Shown: positions 1-9,626 of the stretch, piece after piece
Layout: the number at the start of each line of letters is the position of its first letter
How positions within the stretch are numbered: position 1 is the stretch's first letter
Source of the DNA: Alphaproteobacteria bacterium MarineAlpha5_Bin5
GTDB lineage: Bacteria; Pseudomonadota; Alphaproteobacteria; HIMB59; GCA-002718135
DNA length: 53,984 bases
Direction of reading: 5' to 3'
Assembly: GCA_002938205.1 (NCBI GenBank)
Contig: PTKZ01000011.1
Span: forward strand, 1-53,984
The notes under the pieces: model-generated
The model's input: only the letters and a program-made list of their open reading frames with translations
Told to the model about the DNA's origin: nothing
Database searches by the model: none
Translations under genes and position numbers: made by a program

Positions 1-1049
1 CCTGTTAGAATTTCAATATTAACAGATAAATTTTTTATTAATTCTGCAATATTTTCAAAGTGTTGATAGGCAAGAATGCTAGTAGGAGTCATTAGAGCTG
101 TTTGATATCCAGACTCAACCACAGTTAACATTGACAAAAGTGCAACAATAGTTTTGCCTGATCCAACATCTCCTTGTAATAATCTTACCATTTGAATATT
201 AGATTCCAGATCAGTTTGTATTTCATTCAGTACATTTATTTGAGAATTTGTTAATTTAAAATCTAAATTATTTATTAATTCTTTTTTTAATTTATTTTTA
301 TTTTTAAAAGGGAAAGATTTTTTTTTATTATTTATAGTTCTAATGATACAAATAGCTAATTGATGAGCAAATAATTCATCGAACGCCAATCTTCTTCTAA
401 AATTATTTTTTTCATTAAATGTGTTTTCAATTTGAGGGTTGTGTAATTTTTCTATAGATTCTTTCCAGTTTTCAAAATTATATTTTTCTATTATTTTATT
501 ATCTATCCATTCTCGTTGGTTTGGCAATAATTTTATAATTTGATTTGAAATTTTGATAAAATTTTTCAAGTTTAATCCTGTTGTAAGACTATAAACTGAC
601 TCTTTTTCTTTAATTAAATTTGATTCTGATATATTCTCAATATTAGTTGGATGTGTTATTTGAAATTTATTTCTAAAATATTCTAATTTTCCAGAAACCA
701 TTTTAACACTTTTTAAAGGTAAGACAGATCTAATCATAGGATGTCTTGCATGAAAATAAACTATGTCAATTGGAGTGTTATTTGTTAAACAACTCACTCT
801 ATATGGTTGTCTTCTAAATTTTGATGGATAGTGTTTTAATACTTCAATTTTTAGAGTAACTAGATCGTTTATTGGAGCAGCATGAATATTTTCATAATAT
901 TTTCTTTCAATGATTTTATAAGGAAAATGCCATAAGAAATGAATGTTTAAATATATACCTAACTTATTAATCATACTTTCTATTTTTGGGCCAACACCCT
1001 TTAATTTATTGATTGGAGAGAGTAATAAGTTTAAATGTTCAGGTCTCAT
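1..1049 (-). CDS. recG: ATP-dependent DNA helicase RecG, C-terminal part outside window
   Basis: RecG remodels stalled replication forks and Holliday junctions. The reading frame starts at an ATG at 1047-1049 (MRPEHLNLLLSPINKLKGVG) and runs leftward out of the window, so about 349 N-terminal codons are visible of a family that is usually near 700. The visible part covers the N-terminal wedge/OB-fold region and the start of the helicase core. Walker A GDVGSGKT is at residues 293-300, followed by a TPTSILAYQH stretch as in superfamily 2 helicases. It is divergent from sdhE-mfd, with only 41 bp between the start codons, an arrangement common in alphaproteobacteria. No frameshift is seen. Confidence 0.95.
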   Translation of the reverse strand, partial: MRPEHLNLLLSPINKLKGVGPKIESMINKLGIYLNIHFLWHFPYKIIERKYYENIHAAPINDLVTLKIEVLKHYPSKFRRQPYRVSCLTNNTPIDIVYFHARHPMIRSVLPLKSVKMVSGKLEYFRNKFQITHPTNIENISESNLIKEKESVYSLTTGLNLKNFIKISNQIIKLLPNQREWIDNKIIEKYNFENWKESIEKLHNPQIENTFNEKNNFRRRLAFDELFAHQLAICIIRTINNKKKSFPFKNKNKLKKELINNLDFKLTNSQINVLNEIQTDLESNIQMVRLLQGDVGSGKTIVALLSMLTVVESGYQTALMTPTSILAYQHFENIAELIKNLSVNIEILT

Positions 1050-1090
1050 AAATAACAATAGTTTTTTTACTATATTATATTAAAAATCAT

Positions 1091-1336
1091 ATGACATTAA
1101 ATTCACTAAAAAAAATAATTAAATTTAGGTCTATCTATTCTGGAAGAAAAGAAACCGATATACTATATAAAAAGTACTTCATAAAAAATTTGGAAGAATT
1201 TAATGAAAAGGAGCTAGATATATTAAAGTCTCTTTTTGATTTTTATTCAGATGGCGAAATTTATCAAATATTAACTAAAAAGCTTAAACCAAATCTGAAA
1301 TTTAAAAATCTTTTTGCAAAAATAGATAAAATATAA
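1091..1336 (+). CDS. sdhE: SdhE/SDHAF2-type flavinylation factor
   Basis: An 81-residue helical protein of the SdhE (Sdh5, DUF339) family, which helps attach FAD covalently to succinate dehydrogenase subunit A. The length, the FRSIYSGRKETD stretch and the position between recG and mfd fit the family. The signature is usually RGxxE; here the segment reads S-G-R-K-E-T-D (residues 17-23), so the first Arg is replaced by Ser while Gly and Glu are kept. The gene is followed with no gap by mfd: the TAA at 1334-1336 is immediately followed by the next ATG. Assignment rests on short motifs and context, so some doubt remains. Confidence 0.8.
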   Translation: MTLNSLKKIIKFRSIYSGRKETDILYKKYFIKNLEEFNEKELDILKSLFDFYSDGEIYQILTKKLKPNLKFKNLFAKIDKI

Positions 1337-4300
1337 ATGAAGTCTATTGGGCCCATTTTTGAAAAAACAGAAGCATTCATTATTTTTGAAATATTTAAAA
1401 ATAATGAAAATTCAATAGTTTATATTGGAAAAGATGATAGGGAGATTACTAATATTTATAACAAATTATTTTGGCTTTTACCAAATGAAGAAATATTACT
1501 TTATAAAGCCTGGGATCAAATACCTTATGATAATATTTCTCCATCTAAAGAAATACAAACATCACGATTAAAAACATTAAATTATCTTAATGCTAATCAA
1601 GATAAGAAATTTATTTTTTTAACAACAATAAATGCAATTATTCAAAAAACGATACCTAAAAATGAATTAAATAAAAATTTAATTAAAATTTCTAAAAATT
1701 CTAAATTTAAAATTCATAAAATTTTAACTTTACTAGTTAAATTAGGTTATGACAAAACTTCAATTGTCAGACATAAATCTGAATTTTCTATAAGAGGATC
1801 AATAGTTGATATTTTTCTACCTAAATTTGATAAACCTATAAGAATAGATTTATTTGATGATGAAATCGAATCAATATTTGAATTTGATCCAATTACTCAA
1901 AAAAGAACAGGTGAATCTTCATTGGAAAATTTTACAATTGATGCAAGTAGTGAATTAATTATTGATTCACAAAATATAGAAAGATTTAGAGCAAATTTTA
2001 GAGATAAATTTGCAGATTACAGAAAAAGTCAAATTTATCATTTATTTTCAGAAGGTATTAATCCATCTGGAGGCGAACAATATTTACCTTTGTTTTATAA
2101 GAAACTAGATACTATATTTGATTACTTTCAAGATATTCAATTACTAATTCATAATGATATAAATGAATTATTTGAAGAGAAAATAGAAAACTTAAATGAT
2201 TATTATGATGCTAGAAAGAAATCTAGTGATAGTTTCTATTTGGAACCAAGTTTTTTATTTATAAATCAAACATATTTTGAAAAAAAAATTAAAAATTTTG
2301 AAATTAAAAAATTTTCTCCATTTTATAATGAAGGTTTTATTTACTCTAACATAAAAAAAGTAAATAATATTTCATCTATTAGGAAAGAAATTGATTTTAA
2401 TTTTATTAAGAAATTTTTTCATATTAATTCTAAAAAAAATAAGATTATTATTTGTTGTAGTTCTAAAGGATCTTTAGAAAAAGTATTTAAAATTATTAAT
2501 GAAAATATATTTATTTCTCCAATTGAAATTCAAAGTACAGAAAATTTATCTGATGAAAAAATATTCATTACTATCTTAAGTATTGAAGAATCTTTTCAAA
2601 TTAATAATTTGATATACATCAATGAAAAAACTATATTTGGATATTCTTTAGTTGTTAAACCATCTATTAATAAACAAAAACATAAATTTTTTTTTGAAGA
2701 ATTAAATAAATTATCTCAAGGATCATTACTTGTTCATTCGGATTATGGTATTTGTAGATTTAATAATATAAAAAAAATTAATTTAGACGATTCTATACAT
2801 GATTGTTTAGAGTTAGAATTTGCTGATAACCAAAAACTTTTATTACCTGTTGAAAACCTTAATTATGTTACAAAATATGGAAATGTAGATGAAAACAATA
2901 TTAATTTAGATAAATTAGGTGCCTCTAGTTGGCAAAAAAGAAAAGCTGAAGCCAAAAAGAAAATTAAAGATGCTGCAAAAAAATTAATTAGAATTGCATC
3001 AAAACGACTTCAAGCTAAATCATTTCAAATTGATATCAATAACCAAGAATATGACAAATTTTGTAGTACATTTCCATATATAGAAACAGAAGATCAAATA
3101 AATGCAATTAACGATGTTATAAATGATTTCAAAAAGAATATTCCAAGTGATAGACTGATAGTAGGTGATGTTGCTTTTGGTAAAACAGAAGTAATTATAA
3201 GAGCTTTGTTTCTTGCAGCTAAATCTAATATTCAATCCATTGTTTTTGTACCAACAACTTTACTCTCAAGACAACATTTTAATAATTTTAAAAAAAGATT
3301 TAGCCTATTTAATATTAAAATTTCTGAAATATCTCGTCTTATTCCAAATAAAGAAATAAAAAAAATCTATAATAATTGTGCCGAAGGGAAAGTGGATATT
3401 TTAATTGGTACACATGCGTTACTAAATGATAAATTGTCATTTAAAAAACTGGGTTTAATCATTTATGATGAAGAGCAAAAATTAGGCACTTTACAAAAAG
3501 AAAAATTTAAAGAAATTGCACCAAATGCTCATGTATTAGCATTATCTGCAACCCCAATACCTAGAACGCTTTCTATGTCTTTGTCAGGTGTGAGAGATTT
3601 GAGTTTAATACTGACAGCACCCTTTGAAAGATTAGCAGTTAGAAGTTATGTATCTAATTTTGATGAAATAACAATTTCAGAAGCAATTAAAAGAGAAGTT
3701 TATGGAAGAAAAAATGGTGTTTATTTTGTAACACCAAGAAAGAAAGATATACCTTTTATTGAAAAATTTTTAAAAATTAGATTACCAAAAATTAAATATG
3801 TAGTAACTCATGGCCAATTAATTCCTTCATTATTGGAAAGTAGAATTTCAAAATTTTATAATAAAGAAGTTCCCCTTATGGTTAGTACAAATATAGTTGA
3901 GAACGGGTTAGACCTTCCCCATGTAAATACTATAATAGTTTATAGATCCAATTTATTTTCTCTAGCAACTCTTTATCAATTAAAAGGTAGAGTTGGTCGT
4001 TCTACTAGAAGAGGTTATGCTTACATGACCTATAAAGATAATGAACTTAAAGATAACTCTAAAAAAAGATTATCAATTATTAATTCATCTGATGCGCTTG
4101 GATCTGGATTTAATATTGCCTCCCAAGATTTAGAAATAAGAGGGGGTGGATCTATTATTGGTGAAGAGCAAAGTGGTTTTATTAGGGAGATAGGTACTGA
4201 GTTATATCATCAAATGTTAGAGGATGAAATAATATTACAGAAACAAAAAATATCAAATGAATATAAAGCAAAAAGTATTTTTCAACCCACTATAAGAATT

Positions 4301-4714
4301 CCTGAAGAAATATTTATACCAGAAGATTATATCGATGATCTTGATTTAAGACTTTCTATATATAAAAGAATTTCAAACATTAATGATAATAAAGAACTAT
4401 CAAGTTTAATTATTGAACTTCGAGATAGATTTGGAAAAGTTCCAAAACAACTAGAAAACTTATTCAGCTTAATAGAACTTAAGATACTTTGTTTTAAATA
4501 TAATATTGATCAACTTGAATTTAGCAGAAAAGGTATTGTAATAGGTTTTTACAAAAATTTACCTACCAATCCAAAAAAATTATTAGATTTGTCAATGATT
4601 AGAAACAATCAATATATTTTGAGACCAGATCAGAAAATTTTTTATGATTTCAAGGGTGACTTAAAAGAGAATAGATTCGAAATTTCAAAAAAAATTATAG
4701 AAGAAATCAAGTAA
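1337..4714 (+). CDS. mfd: transcription-repair coupling factor Mfd
   Basis: Mfd recognises stalled RNA polymerase, pushes it off damaged DNA and recruits UvrA. At 1125 aa it is full length. Domains in order: N-terminal UvrB-like region (about 1-330), the RNA polymerase-interacting domain (about 460-540, with GSLLVHSDYGICRF), the helicase core with Walker A GDVAFGKT (610-617) and Walker B DEEQ (711-714), the SATPIPRTL motif, the translocation motif region ending in QLKGRVGRS, and the C-terminal TRCF domain. The fourth Walker A position is Ala rather than the usual Gly. It starts directly after the sdhE stop and is probably co-transcribed with it. Confidence 0.97.
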   Translation: MKSIGPIFEKTEAFIIFEIFKNNENSIVYIGKDDREITNIYNKLFWLLPNEEILLYKAWDQIPYDNISPSKEIQTSRLKTLNYLNANQDKKFIFLTTINAIIQKTIPKNELNKNLIKISKNSKFKIHKILTLLVKLGYDKTSIVRHKSEFSIRGSIVDIFLPKFDKPIRIDLFDDEIESIFEFDPITQKRTGESSLENFTIDASSELIIDSQNIERFRANFRDKFADYRKSQIYHLFSEGINPSGGEQYLPLFYKKLDTIFDYFQDIQLLIHNDINELFEEKIENLNDYYDARKKSSDSFYLEPSFLFINQTYFEKKIKNFEIKKFSPFYNEGFIYSNIKKVNNISSIRKEIDFNFIKKFFHINSKKNKIIICCSSKGSLEKVFKIINENIFISPIEIQSTENLSDEKIFITILSIEESFQINNLIYINEKTIFGYSLVVKPSINKQKHKFFFEELNKLSQGSLLVHSDYGICRFNNIKKINLDDSIHDCLELEFADNQKLLLPVENLNYVTKYGNVDENNINLDKLGASSWQKRKAEAKKKIKDAAKKLIRIASKRLQAKSFQIDINNQEYDKFCSTFPYIETEDQINAINDVINDFKKNIPSDRLIVGDVAFGKTEVIIRALFLAAKSNIQSIVFVPTTLLSRQHFNNFKKRFSLFNIKISEISRLIPNKEIKKIYNNCAEGKVDILIGTHALLNDKLSFKKLGLIIYDEEQKLGTLQKEKFKEIAPNAHVLALSATPIPRTLSMSLSGVRDLSLILTAPFERLAVRSYVSNFDEITISEAIKREVYGRKNGVYFVTPRKKDIPFIEKFLKIRLPKIKYVVTHGQLIPSLLESRISKFYNKEVPLMVSTNIVENGLDLPHVNTIIVYRSNLFSLATLYQLKGRVGRSTRRGYAYMTYKDNELKDNSKKRLSIINSSDALGSGFNIASQDLEIRGGGSIIGEEQSGFIREIGTELYHQMLEDEIILQKQKISNEYKAKSIFQPTIRIPEEIFIPEDYIDDLDLRLSIYKRISNINDNKELSSLIIELRDRFGKVPKQLENLFSLIELKILCFKYNIDQLEFSRKGIVIGFYKNLPTNPKKLLDLSMIRNNQYILRPDQKIFYDFKGDLKENRFEISKKIIEEIK

Positions 4715-4730
4715 TCAAATGTAATTTTCC

Positions 4731-4820
4731 TGGCGGAGAGAGTGAGATTCGAACTCACGAACGAGTCGCCCCGTTGCCGGTTTTCAAGACCGGTGCTTTC
4801 AACCGCTCAGCCATCTCTCC
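4731..4820 (-). tRNA. tRNA-Ser(UGA)
   Basis: On the minus strand the 90-nt segment begins GGAGAGA and closes with the complementary TCTCTCC, a G discriminator base and an encoded CCA. The anticodon stem CCGGT/ACCGG encloses loop CTTGAAA, giving anticodon TGA, which reads UCA codons. A long variable arm and the T-loop GTTCGAATC are present, as expected for a class II serine tRNA. It lies tail-to-tail with mfd, 16 bp apart. Confidence 0.97.
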
Positions 4821-4834
4821 TAAACCAAGGATTT

Positions 4835-4861
4835 ATTATACTTTGAACAAATTAATGTCAA
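4835..4861 (-). promoter_or_regulatory. probable promoter of tRNA-Ser
   Basis: Read on the minus strand there is TTGACA (4861-4856) and TATAAT (4840-4835), separated by 15 nt, ending 14 nt before the tRNA. Both boxes match the sigma-70 consensus exactly, but the spacer is two bases shorter than ideal. Confidence 0.5.
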
Positions 4862-4916
4862 AATATAAGATAATAATAATACTTACGAATTTGGATTTAT
4901 TTTGTTATTTTTAATT

Positions 4917-5948
4917 ATGATTTTTAGACTTATATTCTTTTTATTTATTTCTTTTAATTTATTAGCAAAGGATTGTGTAAAACCTGAAATGCCATCTGAA
5001 CAAGAATGGGATAAATGGTTAAATAATATTAAAATTGAAGCAAGTGACTTAGGTATTAGTAAAGAAACAATTAACAAAACATTAGATAAAGTAGAACCCC
5101 AAAAAAAAATAATTTTAAGAGATAGATGTCAGCCTGAATCAACTATCACCCTAAAAGAATATCTTTATTATCGTGTTGATAAAGCTAGAATCATAATTGG
5201 CAAAAATTTATTAAATGATGAAAATAAACTGCTTAATGAAATCGGTAAACACTTCGGAATACAACCTAGGTTTATTGTGTCAGTGTTAGGAATGGAAAGT
5301 TATTATGGAAGAAATCAAGGCAAGATTGATACAATTACTGCTGTTACAACTTTAGCTTTTGATCGAAGAAGAAGTGATTTTTATAAAAAACAATTATTTG
5401 CAGCTCTAAGAATATTAGATGAAAATTTAGTGCCTTCTGGAAAACTTATTGGCAGTTGGGGAGGGGCTGTAGGTATGACTCAAATGATACCAACAACATT
5501 TTTAGAAAGTGCATATGATTGGGATGGTAACGGAATAGATATTTGGAATAGTAAAGCAGATGGTTTTGCCAGTATTGCAAACTATCTTACTTCAATAGAT
5601 AAAAATCCTTGGTTAATTAATAGTACATGGGGTAGGGAGGTTATTCCACCAGCAAATATAGATCAAATATATTCTTCCTTAAAACAAGATAATCCAAAAG
5701 GATGCGGTGCAGTTAAAAGTAGATCAATACCAAAATCGCTACCTGAATGGTCTAAATTGGGATTTAAAACAGTGGATAATAAAATTTTACCACAAAGGAC
5801 TGATTTAGAAGCTCGATTAGTTGCACCAGATGGAATAGAAGGCAGAATGTTTTTAGTATATCCAAATTATAAAAATTTATTATATTACAATTGCTCTTCT
5901 TATTATGCTATTTCAATTGGACTGTTAAGTGATCAAATTATTAATTAA
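4917..5948 (+). CDS. MltB-family lytic murein transglycosylase
   Basis: A secreted peptidoglycan-cleaving enzyme of the SLT_2/MltB type, which forms 1,6-anhydro-muropeptides. An N-terminal hydrophobic signal (MIFRLIFFLFISFNLLA) precedes the catalytic domain. The catalytic Glu lies in GMESYYGRNQG, followed by GGAVGMTQMIPTTFL and the DWDGNGIDIW and ASIANYL blocks typical of the family. I chose ATG 4917; an in-frame TTG at 4902 would add five residues (MLFLI). No lipobox Cys is at the right place, so it is probably a soluble periplasmic form. It overlaps the next gene (rlpA-like) by 20 nt, which suggests one operon for wall remodelling. Confidence 0.92.
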   Translation: MIFRLIFFLFISFNLLAKDCVKPEMPSEQEWDKWLNNIKIEASDLGISKETINKTLDKVEPQKKIILRDRCQPESTITLKEYLYYRVDKARIIIGKNLLNDENKLLNEIGKHFGIQPRFIVSVLGMESYYGRNQGKIDTITAVTTLAFDRRRSDFYKKQLFAALRILDENLVPSGKLIGSWGGAVGMTQMIPTTFLESAYDWDGNGIDIWNSKADGFASIANYLTSIDKNPWLINSTWGREVIPPANIDQIYSSLKQDNPKGCGAVKSRSIPKSLPEWSKLGFKTVDNKILPQRTDLEARLVAPDGIEGRMFLVYPNYKNLLYYNCSSYYAISIGLLSDQIIN

Positions 5949-6849
5949 AATTTTAGTATTAATTATATTTATTGGTTGTGAACCTGCGCAAAAAAATGAA
6001 CTTGAAAAAGTTATCCAAAAAACAAAAAAAATTGTAGAAAAGAAATTAATAACCAATGAACCAAAGGAAGATTCTAAAAAAACAGTTAAAAATAATACAA
6101 TATTTTATTTGATTGGTGACCCTTTTTTTGTTGATGGTGTTAAATATATACCAGAAGAAAATTACAATTATTCAGAAGTAGGTTTAGCTACATTTTATGG
6201 TAAAGAATTACACAACAGTAAAACACTTAACAATGATAGAAATAAAGTTACTGAACTTTTAGGAAGACACAATACTTTACCTTTGCCAAGTATAGTTAAA
6301 GTTACAAATATAGAAAACGGCTTATCTATAACTTTAAAAATTATTGATAGACATCAAGAAAATGGTACCATAATACAAGTTTCAAGAAAGGTAGCACAAT
6401 TACTTGGTTTTTATAAAAATAAATTTGCAAAAGTAAGAATAGAAATTAATTCTGACGCTAGTAAGCAGTGGAAAAATGTAACTAATTCCATGAATGAACC
6501 TTTATTTAATGAAACAGTTGAATCAGCCCCAACAGATAAAGTATTAATTTCAAATTTAAATGATGTTCAAGATGATAAAATAAAAATAATAAATGTAGAA
6601 CAACCAATACAATTAGATTTGGAACCTGTTGAAAATTTAGATTTATACTTAATAATTAAAAATTTTAATAGTTATCAAGAAATTAATGATATTTTAGAAA
6701 GTTTAGAATTAAATTTAAAGTATACAAGTGAATCTGAAGGTTCACAATATAATTTAATACTAGGACCTCTTGATAATGAACTAGCCAACAAATTAGTATC
6801 ATCATTTGTAACGAAAGGGTATAAGAATACAAAATTAATTTTGGAGTAG
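5929..6849 (+). CDS. rlpA: RlpA-like septal lipoprotein with SPOR-like end
   Basis: A 306-residue outer-membrane lipoprotein of the RlpA family. A GTG start gives a signal with lipobox F-I-G-C around residue 17. A double-psi beta-barrel segment follows (GLATFYGKELHNSKTLNND to the RHNTLPLPS and TNIENGLSITLKIIDRH stretches), and the C-terminal 75 residues resemble a SPOR fold (LDLYLIIKNFNSYQEINDI through KGYKNTKLILE). The His of RHNTLPLP and the Asp of IDRH match catalytic positions of RlpA transglycosylases. The usual TANGE-type block is degenerate, so activity is uncertain. It sits between a transglycosylase and a D,D-carboxypeptidase, as expected for a septal wall operon. Confidence 0.85.
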   Translation: MIKLLIKILVLIIFIGCEPAQKNELEKVIQKTKKIVEKKLITNEPKEDSKKTVKNNTIFYLIGDPFFVDGVKYIPEENYNYSEVGLATFYGKELHNSKTLNNDRNKVTELLGRHNTLPLPSIVKVTNIENGLSITLKIIDRHQENGTIIQVSRKVAQLLGFYKNKFAKVRIEINSDASKQWKNVTNSMNEPLFNETVESAPTDKVLISNLNDVQDDKIKIINVEQPIQLDLEPVENLDLYLIIKNFNSYQEINDILESLELNLKYTSESEGSQYNLILGPLDNELANKLVSSFVTKGYKNTKLILE

Positions 6850-6875
6850 TCTAAGTTTAGTCTTATTTATCAATT

Positions 6876-8024
6876 ATGAGTATCTTTGTGCATCTAAACA
6901 AACTAATAATTTTAATTTGTACTATTATTTTCTATCCAATAAATATTTTAGCAATTGATACAAAGGCTGAGCAAGCAATTGTAATGGATTTTGATTCAAA
7001 TGAAGTTTTATTTGAAAAAAATTCCAAAATAAAAATCATACCTGCTTCAATGACTAAAATTATGACTGTGTATGTTGCTTTTGATCGAATTAAAAATACT
7101 AATTTATCAATTACAGATAAATGTAGAGTCTCTGCTAAAGCCTATAAAATGGGAGGTTCAAGAACTTTTTTAGAAATTGATGATTATGTAACTTTAGATG
7201 ATTTATTACGTGGAATCATTATACAATCCGGAAATGATGCTTCAGTAGCTTTAGCTGAATGTTTAGCAGGAACAGAAAATGATTTTTCTAAATTAATGAA
7301 TGTATATTCAAAAAAATTAAATATGCATAATACAAATTTTATAAATTCTTCTGGTTGGCCTGCAAATAATCATTATTCAACTGTTTATGATATTGCTATA
7401 CTATCAAATGCTTTAATAAAAGATTTTCCTGAATTATATATATATTTTTCTGAAAAAGATTTCACTTACAATGGAATTAAACAACCAAATAGAAATCAAT
7501 TGCTTGATAATTTAGATGGTACAGATGGTTTGAAGACAGGTTATACTAAAAAATCAGGATGGGGTATTGCTGCAACTAGTTTAAGAAATCAGCGAAGAAT
7601 AACAACTGTAATCAATGGTACTAATAGCACTAGATCAAGAATGAACGAAGCTTCTAATTTAATTAATTGGGCTTTTAATCAAACTACACAAAAAGTTTTA
7701 TTGGAAAAAAATCAATTTGTTAAAGAAGTAGATGTTTGGCTAGGCAATCAAACTAAAATTAAACTAATAAGCAGTGAAAAAATTATATCAAAATTATCTT
7801 TTGATCAATTACAGTTTTTATCTTCTAAAATTCATTACACCAAGCCAATTGCCGCTCCTATTAATAAAGGACAAGAATACGGTAAATTAATAATTAATAT
7901 AGATGGAAAACCTGATTTAAATATATCATTAGTAGCAGAAAAAAATGTAGGTAAAATTAATCCATTATTTAAAATATTTGCAGCTATTAAATATTTAATT
8001 TTTGGAACAAGTCTAGATGAATAA
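6876..8024 (+). CDS. dacC: D-alanyl-D-alanine carboxypeptidase (PBP5/6 family)
   Basis: A periplasmic serine-type enzyme that trims the terminal D-Ala from peptidoglycan stem peptides. It has a signal sequence ending near residue 26. All three active-site motifs are present: S-M-T-K (58-61), S-G-N (118-120) and K-T-G (220-222). The C-terminal domain (about 270-360) matches the PBP5 C-terminal domain, and the end (KYLIFGTSLDE) could be a membrane-facing helix. The length of 382 aa is normal. It overlaps tmk by 8 nt within an alphaproteobacterial cell-wall/replication operon. The choice between symbols dacA, dacC and dacD cannot be made from sequence alone. Confidence 0.93.
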   Translation: MSIFVHLNKLIILICTIIFYPINILAIDTKAEQAIVMDFDSNEVLFEKNSKIKIIPASMTKIMTVYVAFDRIKNTNLSITDKCRVSAKAYKMGGSRTFLEIDDYVTLDDLLRGIIIQSGNDASVALAECLAGTENDFSKLMNVYSKKLNMHNTNFINSSGWPANNHYSTVYDIAILSNALIKDFPELYIYFSEKDFTYNGIKQPNRNQLLDNLDGTDGLKTGYTKKSGWGIAATSLRNQRRITTVINGTNSTRSRMNEASNLINWAFNQTTQKVLLEKNQFVKEVDVWLGNQTKIKLISSEKIISKLSFDQLQFLSSKIHYTKPIAAPINKGQEYGKLIINIDGKPDLNISLVAEKNVGKINPLFKIFAAIKYLIFGTSLDE

Positions 8025-8631
8025 TCTTAAAGGTTTATTCATAACCTTTGAAGGCCCTGAGGCTAGTGGTAAATCTTCACAAATTATATTATTAAAAAAA
8101 TTTTTAATTAAAAAGAAAATTCCTTTCAAAATTACTAGAGAACCAGGTGGTACAAAGCTTTCGGAAAAGTTAAGAAATTTGATTCTAAATAAAGATTCTT
8201 CTATTAATCTTTTAGAAGAAATAATGTTATTAATGGCTGCTAGATCACATCACATAAATAATATTTTGTTACCAAACTTGAAAAAAGGTAAAATAGTTAT
8301 TTCAGATAGATATGCCGATTCAACATTTGTTTATCAAGGTTATGTTAATAATTTTGGTATTAAAAAAGCTCAAAACCTTCACAAAGTATTATTAAATAAT
8401 TTTTTACCTCATAAAACTTTTTTATTTAATTTAACTACTTCTAAAATTATTAATCGCTTAAAAAAAAGAAAATCTAAAAACAAATATGATAAATTGAATC
8501 GTTTATTTCATGAAAAAGTTAATATTGGTTATGCAAAAGTTTCAAAAAATAAAAGGTTTATTCATTTAAATGCCTCTCTTTCTAAACAAACAATACATAA
8601 TCAAATTTTAAAAAACCTAAATTTAAAGTAA
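8017..8631 (+). CDS. tmk: thymidylate kinase
   Basis: Phosphorylates dTMP to dTDP in the cytoplasm. The P-loop GPEASGKS is at residues 13-20 and the DRY motif is seen in SDRYADSTFVYQG. TREPGGTKLSEKLR is the characteristic substrate-site block. The family's NRLE/D lid segment is present in altered form (KLNRLFHEKV). The length of 204 aa is normal. It begins 8 nt inside dacC and its stop overlaps the start of holB by one base, a translationally coupled arrangement. Confidence 0.96.
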   Translation: MNNLKGLFITFEGPEASGKSSQIILLKKFLIKKKIPFKITREPGGTKLSEKLRNLILNKDSSINLLEEIMLLMAARSHHINNILLPNLKKGKIVISDRYADSTFVYQGYVNNFGIKKAQNLHKVLLNNFLPHKTFLFNLTTSKIINRLKKRKSKNKYDKLNRLFHEKVNIGYAKVSKNKRFIHLNASLSKQTIHNQILKNLNLK

Positions 8632-9623
8632 TGGATAGCATTATTGGTTTTGATAAAGAAAGAGAATATTTAATAAATAGTTATAAAAAAAATAATCTAA
8701 ACAATTCAATAATAATATCTGGACAAAAAGGAATTGGTAAAAATTATTTTTTAAAATTATTTATTAAAGAAATTTTTACAATGTCTATTCAATCAAATAA
8801 TTTAGATCATCATTTAAATTTAATTGATACAAATTCTCATCCAAATGTTAAATATTTATCTAGAGAAATAGATGAAAAAACAAAAAAAATTAAAAAATAT
8901 ATTACAATTGATCAAATTAGAAATTTAAAAAATTTTTCATATGTATCATCATCTATAGAGGATTTGATTAAAGTAGTTATAATTGATAGTGCAGATGAAA
9001 TGAATTTAAACGCATCAAATAGTATTTTAAAATTATTAGAAGAGCCAAAAAAAAATACATTTTTTTTTCTAATTTCACACCAACTTTCATCATTATTACC
9101 AACAATTAGATCCAGATGTTTAAAAATTAAATTTCACAATCATACTTTTGATAATTTTCAATTAATTTTAAAAGATCAATTTGGTAAAAATAATTTAGAA
9201 AATATTAAATTTTTATATGATATTTCTAATGGTTCTCCAGGAATTGCAATTCAATTTGATGATAAGGAAATTATAGATATTTTTGATGACACTGTTGATT
9301 CAGTGGCTAGTAAAGTTCCATTATCTAAAAAGAATATTGAATTATCTTCAAAAATTTCCGAATTTGAAAATGAAAAATTTCAAACATATATTTCTGTTCT
9401 AAAGTTTATTTTATTGAATTTAAGTAAAATAAAAATAGATATGAATGCTCTCGATCAGTTTGTATCAAATAAAATAAAAAAATTGATCATTCGGTCCGAA
9501 AACATTTCTCAAAAAACAATAATAAAAAAGCTAGAATACTTGATAAAAAACGAAAATGATTTATTCACATATAATCTTGATAAAAAATTTTTTTTATTAA
9601 ATTTTTTTTCAGAAATTGAATAA
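8631..9623 (+). CDS. holB: DNA polymerase III subunit delta'
   Basis: A clamp-loader subunit of the AAA+ superfamily, 330 aa. The P-loop region reads GQKGIGKN (31-38), with Asn where an active ATPase has Thr/Ser; delta' subunits are commonly non-hydrolysing. The SRC motif is present in PTIRSRCLKIKF, and NSILKLLEEP is the usual sensor-proximal stretch. Its place between tmk and metG is the standard alphaproteobacterial order. The N-terminus begins with a plausible ATG that overlaps the tmk stop. Confidence 0.93.
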   Translation: MDSIIGFDKEREYLINSYKKNNLNNSIIISGQKGIGKNYFLKLFIKEIFTMSIQSNNLDHHLNLIDTNSHPNVKYLSREIDEKTKKIKKYITIDQIRNLKNFSYVSSSIEDLIKVVIIDSADEMNLNASNSILKLLEEPKKNTFFFLISHQLSSLLPTIRSRCLKIKFHNHTFDNFQLILKDQFGKNNLENIKFLYDISNGSPGIAIQFDDKEIIDIFDDTVDSVASKVPLSKKNIELSSKISEFENEKFQTYISVLKFILLNLSKIKIDMNALDQFVSNKIKKLIIRSENISQKTIIKKLEYLIKNENDLFTYNLDKKFFLLNFFSEIE

Positions 9624-9626
9624 ATT

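Noticed and set aside
3020-3235. Minus-strand open frame inside mfd
   Set aside because: It is antisense to the conserved helicase core, has no ribosome site and is a low-complexity AT-rich translation.
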